NCBI GenBank assembly: GCA_958415525.1
Contig: CATYZE010000001.1
Coordinates: 62,001-126,000 of the forward strand
Source: an uncultured Collinsella sp.
Lineage (GTDB): Bacteria > Actinomycetota > Coriobacteriia > Coriobacteriales > Coriobacteriaceae
Direction of reading: 5' to 3'
Length of the DNA: 64,000 bases
A program made the position numbers and the translations under genes. This document shows, piece by piece, positions 36,218 to 45,594 of this stretch; position 1 is the first letter of the stretch; every line of letters begins with the position of its first letter. The notes beneath the pieces were generated by a model, which saw only the letters and a program-made list of their open reading frames with translations, searched no databases and was not told the origin of the DNA.

Positions 36218-37159
36218 ATGGCAGACGTCAAGAAAATCGCCACGCGCGTAAGCTACGGCGAGGCCCTCGTCGAGCTCGCCAACGAGCACGATGACTTTGT
36301 GGTCCTCGACGCCGATCTGGCCGCCGCCACGCAGACCGGTAAGTTCAAGGCGGCCTGCCCCGACCGCTTCTTCGATGTGGGCATTGCCGAGAGCAACCTG
36401 ATGGGCGTCGCCGCCGGTATCGCGACCACCGGTCGTGTTGCCTTCGCGAGTACCTTTGCCATGTTCGCTGCCGGTCGCGCCTTTGAGCAGGTTCGTAACT
36501 CCATCGGCTACCCGCACCTCAACGTTAAGATCGGTGCCACGCACGCCGGTATCTCGGTGGGCGAGGATGGTGCCACGCACCAGTGCTGCGAGGATATCGC
36601 CCTCATGCGCGTCATCCCCGGCATGACTGTGATCGTTCCTGCCGACGACGTCGAGGCCCGTGCCGTGACGCGCGCCGCCTACGAGTGCGACGGTCCGGTG
36701 TACATGCGCTTCGCCCGTTTGGCCTCGTCGGTCATCAACGACCCCGAGACCTATAAGTTCGAGTTGGGTAAGGGCATTGTCATGCGCGAGGGCGCCGATG
36801 TGACCATCATCGCCTGCGGCCTGATGGTCGGCGAGGCTCTCGAGGCCGCCGAGCAGCTCGCCGCCGAGGGCATCGACGCCGAGGTCATCAACATGCACAC
36901 CATCAAGCCCATCGACGCCGACCTGATCGTCAAGAGCGCCACCAAGACCGGCCGCGTCGTGACCGTCGAGGAGCACTCCGTGATCGGCGGCCTGGGCAGC
37001 GCCGTCGCCGACGTCCTGTGCGAGCAGCGCCCGACGCCGCTCAAGAAGATCGGCGTCAACGACACCTTCGGCGAGTCCGGCCCGGGTGCCGAGCTCTTGC
37101 ACAAGTATGGCCTGGACGCCGCCAACATCGTGGCGACCACCAAGGAGTTCTTGGCATAA
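36218..37159 (+). CDS. Transketolase, C-terminal subunit
   Basis: A 313-residue subunit. VSYGEALVELANEHDDFVVL and GIAESNLMGVAAGIA form the pyrimidine-binding domain, with the catalytic Glu in GIAES. THAGISVGEDGATHQ follows, and the last third (VEEHSVIGGLGSAVADVL) is the transketolase C-terminal domain. The ATG is one base after the N-subunit stop, with AGGAG inside that gene. Stable pairing with the previous protein is expected. Confidence 0.94.
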   Translation: MADVKKIATRVSYGEALVELANEHDDFVVLDADLAAATQTGKFKAACPDRFFDVGIAESNLMGVAAGIATTGRVAFASTFAMFAAGRAFEQVRNSIGYPHLNVKIGATHAGISVGEDGATHQCCEDIALMRVIPGMTVIVPADDVEARAVTRAAYECDGPVYMRFARLASSVINDPETYKFELGKGIVMREGADVTIIACGLMVGEALEAAEQLAAEGIDAEVINMHTIKPIDADLIVKSATKTGRVVTVEEHSVIGGLGSAVADVLCEQRPTPLKKIGVNDTFGESGPGAELLHKYGLDAANIVATTKEFLA

Positions 37160-37230
37160 GGCAAGACGGATCTCAAGGACTGCTTCGCCAGAACTATAAA
37201 ACTGCTTCGCCAGTACTATGGAAACCCGGC

Positions 37231-37260
37231 AGGGGTGCTCTCTTGGAGAGCGCCCCTGTT
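37231..37260 (+). terminator. Terminator after transketolase genes
   Basis: AGGGGTGCTCTC pairs with GAGAGCGCCCCT around TTG, followed by GTTTC. The T-run is short. Confidence 0.7.
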
Positions 37261-37262
37261 TC

Positions 37263-37329
37263 AGTTGCGGTGAAATAAGGATTGATTAGGGCTTTTAACT
37301 GCTAAAACAGTCCCTATTTCACCACAACT
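37263..37329. repeat. Hairpin repeat family A, copy 2
   Basis: AGTTGCGGTGAAATAAGGA (37263-37281) pairs with TCCCTATTTCACCACAACT (37311-37329) with two mismatches. It matches the core of the hairpins at 1764 and 51051. Confidence 0.75.
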
Positions 37330-37455
37330 TCTAAAGAGGCCGTATCAAGCAGGATTTCTATTGGGATAAGGGCCCATTCCAGCCACGTTCAATTCAGCCC
37401 CCAAGCATGGCGCTGCTGCACTTAAGCAAAACGCAGCGACCCCTTAGTTACCGCA

Positions 37456-37578
37456 GGCCGGGCACAGGGTTACTCTCCAAATCTTTCCGCAGGACGGAGG
37501 AGCCCCTGCCGCGCGAAGCGCGCAGCGGGGGCTCCGACATGTCCGAGGACGATTTGGGAGGTAACCCTGTACGCGGCC
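37456..37578. repeat. Nested inverted-repeat structure upstream of ftsE
   Basis: Outer arms 37464-37483 and 37551-37570 (ACAGGGTTACTCTCCAAATC against GATTTGGGAGGTAACCCTGT) agree at 18 of 20 positions, and GGCC pairing extends them. Inside, GGAGCCCC (37499-37506) pairs with GGGGCTCC (37528-37535) around a CGCGC-GAA-GCGCG stem. No gene is supported in the 521-bp gap 37160-37680. Confidence 0.75.
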
Positions 37579-37680
37579 GGAGGGACCAGGCCCCGCCATG
37601 CTTCTTATGTGCAGCAAAGCTAATACTGCTAAAATATAAAGCGCTCATGTAGTTTAAACGCACGACGATAAGGAGCACCA

Positions 37681-38901
37681 GTGGGTAACCACTTCCGTAC
37701 CTCCGGTGCGGGCGATGATGCCCCCAAGACGCAGACAGGCGTCCAGGGCAGTCGTTTCGCCACTCCGGATTCAGAGGGCCAGCCTGTTGCTCAGGCCCCC
37801 GCTCAGCCGGCAGATCAGGCACAGCCGGCATCCGATCCCTTTGCCTACAATCCCACCAGCGATGCTGCGCTTTCCGGCACGGCGGGTTTTGAGCCCGTTC
37901 AGGCTGTGACCGCTCGCGTGGAGCAGCCTCAGACTGGCGCCGCCGCGCCGCAGCCTAGCATGGCCGGCATTCCCGACCCCATGGCTCCTGCGACACCGGC
38001 TCCTCAGCCTGCGCAGTCTGGCCTCTTTGCCGCTATTCCCGATCCCACGCAGCCTGCTGCCCCGGTGGTCGAGAGCGATCAGGCAGCCGAGGTCGCAAGC
38101 CTCGATAACGCGCTCAACAACCCCGATTTTACGTCGGTGTTTGCGCCCATCGATCCGCAGGCCAGCCGCAAGAAGATGGCCAAGCAGGCCGGTGTCGAGC
38201 CCGTCATCCTTATGGAGCATGTCACCAAGATCTATCCGGCACAGCCCAACAAGCCTGCACTCGACGACATCAACATCGAGATCTATCCGGGCGAGTTCGT
38301 CTTCCTGGTCGGTCACTCCGGCTCGGGTAAGACCACGCTGCTGTCGACGCTCAACCGCGACGTCAAGCCGACGAGCGGTCGCATCCTGGTTGCCGGTCAG
38401 GACCTCATGAAGATCAAGAACCGCAAGGTTCCGTTCCTGCGCCGCCAGATTGGCGCCGTGTTCCAGGACTTTAAGCTCCTGCCGCAAAAAACCGCCTACG
38501 AAAACGTGGCGTTTGCTTTGCAGTGCATCGGCAAGCCCAAGGGCGTCATTCGCAGCCAGGTGCCCGAGGTGCTGCGTCTGGTCGGTCTGGCCGATCAGAT
38601 GGACTCGCTGCCCGACCAGCTTTCCGGTGGCGAGCAGCAGCGCGTTGCCGTCGCCCGCGCTATGGTCAACCGTCCGCCGCTGCTGATCTGCGACGAGCCC
38701 ACGGGTAACCTCGACCCGGCGATCTCGCTGGGCATCATGAAGCTGCTCGAGCGCATTAACCGCACCGGCACCACCGTGATCGTCGCCACGCACGACCGCG
38801 AGATGGTCGATAGCATGCACCGTCGCGTGATTGCCCTCGAGGGCGGCCACGTTATCCGCGACCAGGAGAGGGGAGGTTACGGCAACTATGGCACCAACTA
38901 A
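37681..38901 (+). CDS. ftsE: Cell division ATP-binding protein FtsE with long N-terminal extension
   Basis: A 406-residue protein. Residues 175-400 are an FtsE ABC ATPase: Walker A GHSGSGKTT (211-219), signature LSGGEQQR, and Walker B LLICDEPTGNLD. The first 173 residues are an extra low-complexity region rich in Pro, Ala and Gln, unlike the usual 220-residue FtsE. FtsE and FtsX control peptidoglycan hydrolases at the septum. The start is GTG after AAGGAG. A downstream start would leave no good ribosome binding site that I can see. It overlaps ftsX by 14 bp. Confidence 0.92.
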   Translation: MGNHFRTSGAGDDAPKTQTGVQGSRFATPDSEGQPVAQAPAQPADQAQPASDPFAYNPTSDAALSGTAGFEPVQAVTARVEQPQTGAAAPQPSMAGIPDPMAPATPAPQPAQSGLFAAIPDPTQPAAPVVESDQAAEVASLDNALNNPDFTSVFAPIDPQASRKKMAKQAGVEPVILMEHVTKIYPAQPNKPALDDINIEIYPGEFVFLVGHSGSGKTTLLSTLNRDVKPTSGRILVAGQDLMKIKNRKVPFLRRQIGAVFQDFKLLPQKTAYENVAFALQCIGKPKGVIRSQVPEVLRLVGLADQMDSLPDQLSGGEQQRVAVARAMVNRPPLLICDEPTGNLDPAISLGIMKLLERINRTGTTVIVATHDREMVDSMHRRVIALEGGHVIRDQERGGYGNYGTN

Positions 38902-39808
38902 CGTGGGCTACTCCTTCAAAGAGGCAATCAGCCACTTCTTCCGTAACTGGACTACCTCGCTCGGCGCCGTCATCACGATCTTCCTTTCGCTGTTTATCAT
39001 CGGCCTGTTCATCATGGGCTCCGCGATGCTGAACTCCGTGATCGGCACCGTCGAGGATCAGGTTGTCATTAACGCCTTTATTAGCGATGACGCCGATCAG
39101 GCCGATGTTCAGGCCTTTGAGGCCGAGCTCAAAACGTGGAGTAACGTGAAGTCCGTGACCTATAAGGACAAGGACGACGCGCTGGCCGAGTACACGAGCA
39201 AGATGTCGGGTAACGCCGATGCCACCATGAGCGCGCTCGACGGCCAGAACCCGCTGCCCGCCTCCTTCGCCATTGAGATGGATGACCCGTCTCAGGTCGA
39301 GAGCACGGCAAAGAAGCTCAAGAAGAACGCCGACTTCCAGAAGATCGCGGATGACGGCGACGTCAACGCGAGCGTGCTGTACGGCCAGGAGGAAGTGAGC
39401 CGCCTGTTCCAGGTGACCAACTACATCCGCATCGCCGCCGTGGTGCTCGTTGGCCTTCTGACCTTTATCGCATTCATCTTCATCAACAACACGATTCGCC
39501 TGTCCATCACGGCGCGTCGTCGTGAGATTGCGATTATGCGTCTGGTCGGCGCCAGCAACGGCTTCATTCGCGGCCCGTTTATCACCGAGGGCGTACTGCA
39601 GGCCATTTTGGGCTCGCTGCTTTCCATCGGTGTTCTGGAGCTGCTGCGCAATCTGATGATTCCGCGTCTGCAGGAGAGCATCGGCTGGATGTCGTTTGCC
39701 CTGCCGATGCAGTACTACCTGGTGACCTATGCTGCGCTGATTCTGGTCGGCGTGATTATCGGTCTCTTTGGTTCTGCCATCGCCATGCGCCGCTACCTGC
39801 GCGTGTAG
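38888..39808 (+). CDS. ftsX: Cell division membrane protein FtsX
   Basis: A 306-residue FtsX. One N-terminal helix (VITIFLSLFIIGLFIMGSAM) is followed by an extracellular domain of about 130 residues. Three C-terminal helices come last, with RRREIAIMRLVGAS as the conserved loop that couples to FtsE. GAGGGGAGG precedes the ATG, which lies inside ftsE. The pair probably regulates cell wall hydrolysis. Confidence 0.93.
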   Translation: MAPTNVGYSFKEAISHFFRNWTTSLGAVITIFLSLFIIGLFIMGSAMLNSVIGTVEDQVVINAFISDDADQADVQAFEAELKTWSNVKSVTYKDKDDALAEYTSKMSGNADATMSALDGQNPLPASFAIEMDDPSQVESTAKKLKKNADFQKIADDGDVNASVLYGQEEVSRLFQVTNYIRIAAVVLVGLLTFIAFIFINNTIRLSITARRREIAIMRLVGASNGFIRGPFITEGVLQAILGSLLSIGVLELLRNLMIPRLQESIGWMSFALPMQYYLVTYAALILVGVIIGLFGSAIAMRRYLRV

Positions 39809-39832
39809 GCATGCCTGGAATTCACCCTTCCA

Positions 39833-39866
39833 ACGGGTCGTCTCTTATGGGGCGGCCCGTTTTTTG
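39833..39866 (+). terminator. Terminator after ftsEX
   Basis: ACGGGTCG (39833-39840) pairs with CGGCCCGT (39853-39860), followed by six T. Confidence 0.85.
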
Positions 39867-39901
39867 ATCCCTAGGGGACGGCAGGAAAGCGAATCATTTG
39901 G
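39866..39901 (+). repeat. GATCCCT-GGGGACGG element, copy 2
   Basis: GATCCCTAGGGGACGG followed by ATCATTTGG, related to 23308-23336. It lies between the ftsX terminator and rnr. Confidence 0.4.
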
Positions 39902-39942
39902 GTAGACTCTTTGGAGTTCGCAATCGATAGCAAGGAGGCGCC

Positions 39943-42078
39943 ATGGGGCGCAATAACAAGCATAAGCGTGGAGCTCGCAATAAGCGCGGGCCGGTGCGCA
40001 GCGAACGCCGTCCGAGCCTGACCGGGCGCGTGCAGCTCCATGAGCACAGTGCCTATGTCATAACCGAGAATGGCGACTACAAGGTCATGGGTCGCGGTAA
40101 GCGCGAGATCATGGACGGCGATACCGTTGCCGTGAGCATTAAGAACAGCCCGCATGGCGAGCGTCGCGCCGTGATCGAGGGCGTGGTTGAGCGCGCAGCT
40201 ATAAGCGTGGTGGGCACGTACCAGACCGCCGGTCCGCTCGGTGTGATTGAACCGCTCGATTCGCGCCTGAAGGCCGACTTCTTCATTCTGCCTGAGGATA
40301 CCTCGGCGGATCGTCTGGGTGTCCACCCGGGTGATGCCGTTGTCGCGCGCATTTTGACCTACCCGACGCGCCTGGAATCGGGCACCGTGACGATCGAACG
40401 CCGCATTGGCGGAGATGACGCGCCCGATTTGGGCGTTCAATATGTGATGGCGCGTTATGGCTATACCGATAGCTATCCCGAGGCCGCGCTGGACGAGGCC
40501 GAGGAGCTTTCGCTCGATGTGTCCGCGGCGCTTAAGGACCCGCTCCGCCGCGATCTGCGCGACCGCTTTGTCATCACGATCGACCCGGTCGACGCACGCG
40601 ACTTTGACGATGCCATTTCGCTTGAGCGCACGCCCGAGGGTGGCTACAAGCTGGGCGTGCATATCGCCGACGTTTCACACTATGTGGCTTGGGACGGGCA
40701 TATCGATCTTGAGGCTCGCCATCGTACGACATCGGTGTATCTGGCCGATCGCGTGCTTCCCATGCTGCCCGAGCGCCTGTCTAATGACCTGTGCTCGCTT
40801 CGCCCTGACGAGGACCGTCTTGCGTTTACCGTCGATATCGAGCTCGATGCGCAGGGTCGCGTGCGGCATTACGATCCGTACCCCAGCGTGATTCGCTCGC
40901 GTGTGCGTATGGACTATGACGGCGCCGAGGCGCTGCTGGTGCGTGCCGGCGCGGTGGAGTATGGGGTGCTGGAGGGTGCCGCCGAGGATGTTGCGGCTGC
41001 CGAGGCCTCGCGCGAGGAGGCGCTTGAGCGTGGGCTTGCATGCGAAGAGGCAGCCCGCGGCTATAACGTCGACCTGGGTGATTTTTTGGTTGCCGCCAAC
41101 GAGCTTGCGGAGCTCCGCCGCCGCATTCGTCGCGCGCGCGGTTCGGTCGACTTTGATACGGCCGAGATCCGCGCGCTCTTGGACGAGGACGGTGTGCCCG
41201 TGCAGATCGTGGCCCGCGAGCGCTCGTGCGCCACGTCGCTAATCGAGGAGGCCATGCTGCTCGCCAACGAGTGCGTGGCCGAGTGGCTGGCCGACCGCGA
41301 CATTGAGGCTTGCTATCGCGTGCACGATGATCCCAGTCCCGATAGCCTGCACGGTGCCGCCGTGGCGTTGGCGCAGCTGGGCATCATCGATGATCGCCGC
41401 GCGGCCGGTATTGCCCTGGGGAGTCCCGATGAGCTGCAGGCTGCAGTCGATGCTGCCGCCGGTACGGCCAACGCACCGCTCGTCAACACGCTGCTTCTGC
41501 GCAGCATGCAGCGCGCGCTGTACAAGCCGCACAACGAGGGCCACTTTGCGCTCGCCGCGCCGTGCTACTGTCACTTTACGAGTCCCATCCGTCGCTACCC
41601 CGATCTGGTGGTGCACCGCGTACTCAAGCTGCAGTTGGCCTATGAGCAGCTCGGCGGCAAGGACGCCTTGGTCCGTACGCCGCGGCTGATCGGCAAGGGG
41701 CGCGAGTCGCTGCCGCGCATTCTGCCGCAGATCTGCCGCGCATGCAGCGATGCCGAGCGCGCGGCAGATGCCGCCAGCCATGCGACGCAAAAGATCAAGA
41801 TTGCCCAGTACTATGAGGACCGTCTGGGCGAGCGCTATGCCGGAACGGTCTCATGGGTCAGCAGTATGGGCCTGTTCGTACGCTTGGACCTGACGCAGGT
41901 CGAAGGCTTGGTTTCGATCAAGAGCCTGGGCAACGAGTGGTTCGAGTTCGACGAGGACGCGCTTACGCTGACGGGCGCCGACACGGGGACTCGCTATGAA
42001 CTGGGCCAGCGCGTGATTATCGAGGTCTCGCGCGTCAATACCACGCGTGGGCACTTGGACTTTAAGCTTATCCATTAG
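39943..42078 (+). CDS. rnr: Ribonuclease R (VacB/RNase II family)
   Basis: A 711-residue 3'-5' exoribonuclease. A basic N-terminus (NKHKRGARNKRG) precedes cold-shock-like domains. The catalytic RNB domain has FVITIDPVDARDFDDAIS with the metal-binding aspartates, then LGVHIADVSHYV and CHFTSPIRRYPDL. The C-terminal S1 domain is YAGTVSWVSSMGLFVRL. It degrades structured RNA and works with SmpB/tmRNA in other bacteria; smpB lies 8.5 kb away. AAGGAGG precedes the ATG. Confidence 0.94.
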   Translation: MGRNNKHKRGARNKRGPVRSERRPSLTGRVQLHEHSAYVITENGDYKVMGRGKREIMDGDTVAVSIKNSPHGERRAVIEGVVERAAISVVGTYQTAGPLGVIEPLDSRLKADFFILPEDTSADRLGVHPGDAVVARILTYPTRLESGTVTIERRIGGDDAPDLGVQYVMARYGYTDSYPEAALDEAEELSLDVSAALKDPLRRDLRDRFVITIDPVDARDFDDAISLERTPEGGYKLGVHIADVSHYVAWDGHIDLEARHRTTSVYLADRVLPMLPERLSNDLCSLRPDEDRLAFTVDIELDAQGRVRHYDPYPSVIRSRVRMDYDGAEALLVRAGAVEYGVLEGAAEDVAAAEASREEALERGLACEEAARGYNVDLGDFLVAANELAELRRRIRRARGSVDFDTAEIRALLDEDGVPVQIVARERSCATSLIEEAMLLANECVAEWLADRDIEACYRVHDDPSPDSLHGAAVALAQLGIIDDRRAAGIALGSPDELQAAVDAAAGTANAPLVNTLLLRSMQRALYKPHNEGHFALAAPCYCHFTSPIRRYPDLVVHRVLKLQLAYEQLGGKDALVRTPRLIGKGRESLPRILPQICRACSDAERAADAASHATQKIKIAQYYEDRLGERYAGTVSWVSSMGLFVRLDLTQVEGLVSIKSLGNEWFEFDEDALTLTGADTGTRYELGQRVIIEVSRVNTTRGHLDFKLIH

Positions 42079-42103
42079 CCAAATCCCGACTCATGGCGGG
42101 AGA

Positions 42104-42136
42104 GCGGAGGGCGGTCTTTCGGGGCCGCCCTCCGCA
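42104..42136 (+). terminator. Hairpin after rnr
   Basis: GCGGAGGGCGG (42104-42114) pairs perfectly with CCGCCCTCCGC (42125-42135). Only ATTTGG follows, so the T-run is weak. Confidence 0.65.
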
Positions 42137-42197
42137 TTTGGATCATGGCTACCTTGCCGTTTGCACGGCCGCCCGCTTACCTGCTATTCGAGAGGTA

Positions 42198-42236
42198 AAA
42201 CCTACCAAAATAAACCTGTCCCTTTTTGGCAGGTTT
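42198..42236 (+). repeat. AACCTGTCCC hairpin element upstream of the recombinase
   Basis: Arms AAACCTACCAAAA (42198-42210) and TTTTGGCAGGTTT (42224-42236) enclose TAAACCTGTCCC. The 18-mer CCAAAATAAACCTGTCCC (42205-42222) is identical to 30006-30023. It ends 20 bp before the recombinase gene. Confidence 0.7.
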
Positions 42237-42255
42237 ACAAGAAAGCGGGGATGAG

Positions 42256-42861
42256 ATGGCGACGGTGTATGGTTATGCGCGGGTGAGTTCGCGCGATCAG
42301 AATCTTAATCGGCAGCTGGATGCGCTGGGCGCCTATGGCGTGGGCTCGGCGAATATTTATGCCGACCATGCGAGCGGCAAGGACTTCGATCGACCGCGCT
42401 ATCGCGAGCTGCTGCACGTCCTGGGAGACGGGGACGTGCTGGTGGTGCTTTCTATCGACCGACTTGGTCGTAATTACTCCGAGATTCTTGAGGAATGGCG
42501 TCGCATTACCAAGGAGCTCGGGGTTGCCATTGTGGTGTTGGACATGCCATTGCTTGACACGCGCGCCAGGGCAAGCGGCACGCCGGATGTGACTAATGCC
42601 CTGATTGCCGATATTGTGCTGCAACTGCTGAGCTACGTGGCGCAGGTGGAGCGCGAGAATATCCATCGGCGCCAAGCGGAGGGAATTGCAGCGGCGCGGG
42701 CGCGAGGGGTCCGTTTCGGTCGACCTCGCAAGCCGTGCCCTCCTCAGTTTGATCTGGTACGGGATAGCTATGAGGCGGGCGATATTACCCGCAGCCAGGC
42801 AGCAAAGTGCCTGGGCGTGTGCGTGGGGACGTTTGATCGCTGGATGCGCGAGGCGGGGTAG
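42256..42861 (+). CDS. Serine recombinase (resolvase/invertase family)
   Basis: A 201-residue small serine recombinase. GYARVSSRDQNLNRQLDAL carries the nucleophilic Ser, LSIDRLGRNYSEI follows, and QVERENIHRRQAEGI is the long E helix. The C-terminal RGVRFGRPRKP region leads to a helix-turn-helix (DITRSQAAKCLGVCVGTFDRWM). Such enzymes invert or resolve DNA at short sites. No phage or transposon partner is adjacent. A hairpin repeat shared with the secA upstream region lies just before it. Confidence 0.92.
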   Translation: MATVYGYARVSSRDQNLNRQLDALGAYGVGSANIYADHASGKDFDRPRYRELLHVLGDGDVLVVLSIDRLGRNYSEILEEWRRITKELGVAIVVLDMPLLDTRARASGTPDVTNALIADIVLQLLSYVAQVERENIHRRQAEGIAAARARGVRFGRPRKPCPPQFDLVRDSYEAGDITRSQAAKCLGVCVGTFDRWMREAG

Positions 42862-42965
42862 GGGTTTGCGTCGCTTTGTCGCTTCCTGTTGCGATTCAAA
42901 TTTTGATACGATGGCGATGTCATTTGGGGCTACACTCGCTGATATTCAAAAAAGGAGGTAGGCCC

Positions 42966-43547
42966 TTGGCGCGCGTAAAACAAATAATCGGATGGACCGC
43001 GATCGTTCTGTTCGCTGCAACGCTGGCGGGCATCTGGGTGCTGACGGAGCAAAATGCGGTGGAGACGTCGTTGCTGAGCGAGTCCACCGCGCGTGTGGTG
43101 GAGGGTCAGGCTACGGGCGTACAGGCTGCCGATGTCGCGGGTGAAGCTCAGACCGAGAACGGGATGACCGGGGGCACCGATTCGGCTGCTTCGAATGTCC
43201 GGTCTGGCCGACTTGCTTCCATTCGCATGTGGGTGGGCACGAACGTCCGTCGCGTTGCCCATACCGTAGAGTTTTTCTTCGTCGGATTGTTCGCCTCGGT
43301 GGTCGTGGTTTGCTTTTCCAGGCGTCCGTGGAGCGTATGCTCCCGTTGCGTGCCCGTGTTGCTCTTTTGCGCCGTCTGCTCCGTTGGCGATCAGGTACAT
43401 AAGATCTTTGTTCCTGGCAGGCATTTCGACGTTATCGATTTAGGATTCGATGCTGCGGGCTATGTCACCGCCATGCTGTTGGTATTGCTGGCAGCGGCGT
43501 TGGTGCGCTATGCGACTCGGCCGATCGGCGCCCATGCGAGGCGCTAG
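42966..43547 (+). CDS. VanZ-like membrane protein
   Basis: A 193-residue protein with a first helix (IIGWTAIVLFAATLAGIWVL) and three more membrane segments. AHTVEFFFVGL and GDQVHKIFVPGRHFDVIDLG match the VanZ-like family, whose best-known member gives low teicoplanin resistance. An Ala/Gly/Thr-rich loop lies at 33-75. The start is TTG after AAGGAGG. The function here is unknown. Confidence 0.78.
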   Translation: MARVKQIIGWTAIVLFAATLAGIWVLTEQNAVETSLLSESTARVVEGQATGVQAADVAGEAQTENGMTGGTDSAASNVRSGRLASIRMWVGTNVRRVAHTVEFFFVGLFASVVVVCFSRRPWSVCSRCVPVLLFCAVCSVGDQVHKIFVPGRHFDVIDLGFDAAGYVTAMLLVLLAAALVRYATRPIGAHARR

Positions 43548-43628
43548 CCGGTAACAAACCCGTTTCTGATAATGCGACCTTGTTGAATTATTTTGTGTCG
43601 CGCGTATTTCCGAGCGGTCGGATTTGAG

Positions 43629-43656
43629 GGGCGAGCGGTAGAACGCTCGCCCTTTG
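43629..43656 (+). terminator. Terminator after the VanZ-like gene
   Basis: GGGCGAGCG pairs perfectly with CGCTCGCCC around GTAGAA, followed by TTTG. Confidence 0.8.
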
Positions 43657-43677
43657 TGCGCCACGATGCGGCACAAT

Positions 43678-43716
43678 GTACCGTAAAAGCTGTTTGTATC
43701 CGGTACGAATCATTCG
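43678..43716 (+). promoter_or_regulatory. Candidate MurR operator region
   Basis: GTACCG (43678-43683) and CGGTAC (43701-43706) form an inverted repeat, followed by the palindrome CGAATCATTCG (43706-43716). Both lie within 75 bp before murR and could be operator sites for this MurR/RpiR regulator. Confidence 0.35.
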
Positions 43717-43751
43717 TTGGTCTTTAATTCTTCTCAACGGAGGTGTTTGAG

Positions 43752-44603
43752 ATGGCAAACGGATTGCTTTTGCGGCTTCGCGAGCGTGAGCTCAGCGCGA
43801 GCCCGGCGGAACGCAATGTCATCGCATATGTAAGCGCTCATCCGCACGAGGTGGTCGGGCTGTCCGTCCGCGGTCTTGCCGATGCCACGTTCTCCTCGCC
43901 CTCGAGCATTTTGCGCTTTTGCAAGCGCTTGGGTTTTGCGGGCTACAAGGAGTTCCAGCGCGAACTGATTGCCGAGCTGGCGCTCTTGGGTGACAAGAAA
44001 GACGTTGCCCTCGAGGACATCTCCATGGATGACAGCGTCGAACGTATCGTGGGGAAGGTGATGAAAAGCAACGTGCGCACGATCGAAGCGACGGCGCGAA
44101 CGCTCGATTACACCGTCTTGGAGCGATGTGCGGCCTATCTTAAGCGGGCACGTGCGGTCAATCTGTTCGGTATCGGTGCCTCTCGTTTGGTCGCGCACGA
44201 TCTGGCGCAAAAGCTCATGCGTGTCGACAAGGAGTGCCATCTGTACGACGACTGGCATGATCAGCTCTTGTGTGCCAAGAACATGCATGAGGGCGATATG
44301 GCAATCGCCTTTAGCTACTCGGGCTTGACGCAAGAGGTGCTGGACTGCACCGCCGAGGCTCAACGTCACAACTGTCCCGTTGTGGCCGTGACCAAAGTAG
44401 ATGGATCATCCAAGCTTGCCACCGTGGCCGATGCCGTGCTCGGCGTCGCTGCGAGTGAACCCTTGGTCCGCAGCGGTGCCATGGCTTCGCGTATGGCCCA
44501 GCTTATGGTTGTCGATGCCCTGTACGCTGCTTACGTTGCCAGCGACTACGAACGGGCGACGCATGTCATTAAGCAAAACTACATCGAGAAACAGGAAAGA
44601 TGA
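43752..44603 (+). CDS. murR: MurR/RpiR family transcriptional regulator
   Basis: A 283-residue regulator. The N-terminal helix-turn-helix has SVRGLADATFSSPSSILRFC. The C-terminal SIS sugar-phosphate domain has NLFGIGASRLVAHDLAQKL and MAIAFSYSGLTQEVLDC. With murQ, an EIIBC transporter and mupG downstream, it probably senses MurNAc-6-phosphate. ATG follows GGAGG at 7 bp. It is one of the few genes here ending in TGA. Confidence 0.88.
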   Translation: MANGLLLRLRERELSASPAERNVIAYVSAHPHEVVGLSVRGLADATFSSPSSILRFCKRLGFAGYKEFQRELIAELALLGDKKDVALEDISMDDSVERIVGKVMKSNVRTIEATARTLDYTVLERCAAYLKRARAVNLFGIGASRLVAHDLAQKLMRVDKECHLYDDWHDQLLCAKNMHEGDMAIAFSYSGLTQEVLDCTAEAQRHNCPVVAVTKVDGSSKLATVADAVLGVAASEPLVRSGAMASRMAQLMVVDALYAAYVASDYERATHVIKQNYIEKQER

Positions 44604-44613
44604 GGTGAATGAA

Positions 44614-45537
<924 letters not shown>

Positions 45538-45594
45538 GTGCGCGGCGTGAGCTGATATGACATCCAGACGAGATACCCAATACAAGGAGGAGTT

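Noticed and set aside
42226..42255. Earlier start for the serine recombinase
   Set aside because: It would begin inside the hairpin repeat and lacks conservation; ATG 42256 gives the family's MATVYGYARVS start.
44401..44613. Long N-terminal extension of murQ
   Set aside because: The upstream frame overlaps murR out of phase and reads as nonsense; ATG 44614 with GAGGTG gives the standard MurQ N-terminus.
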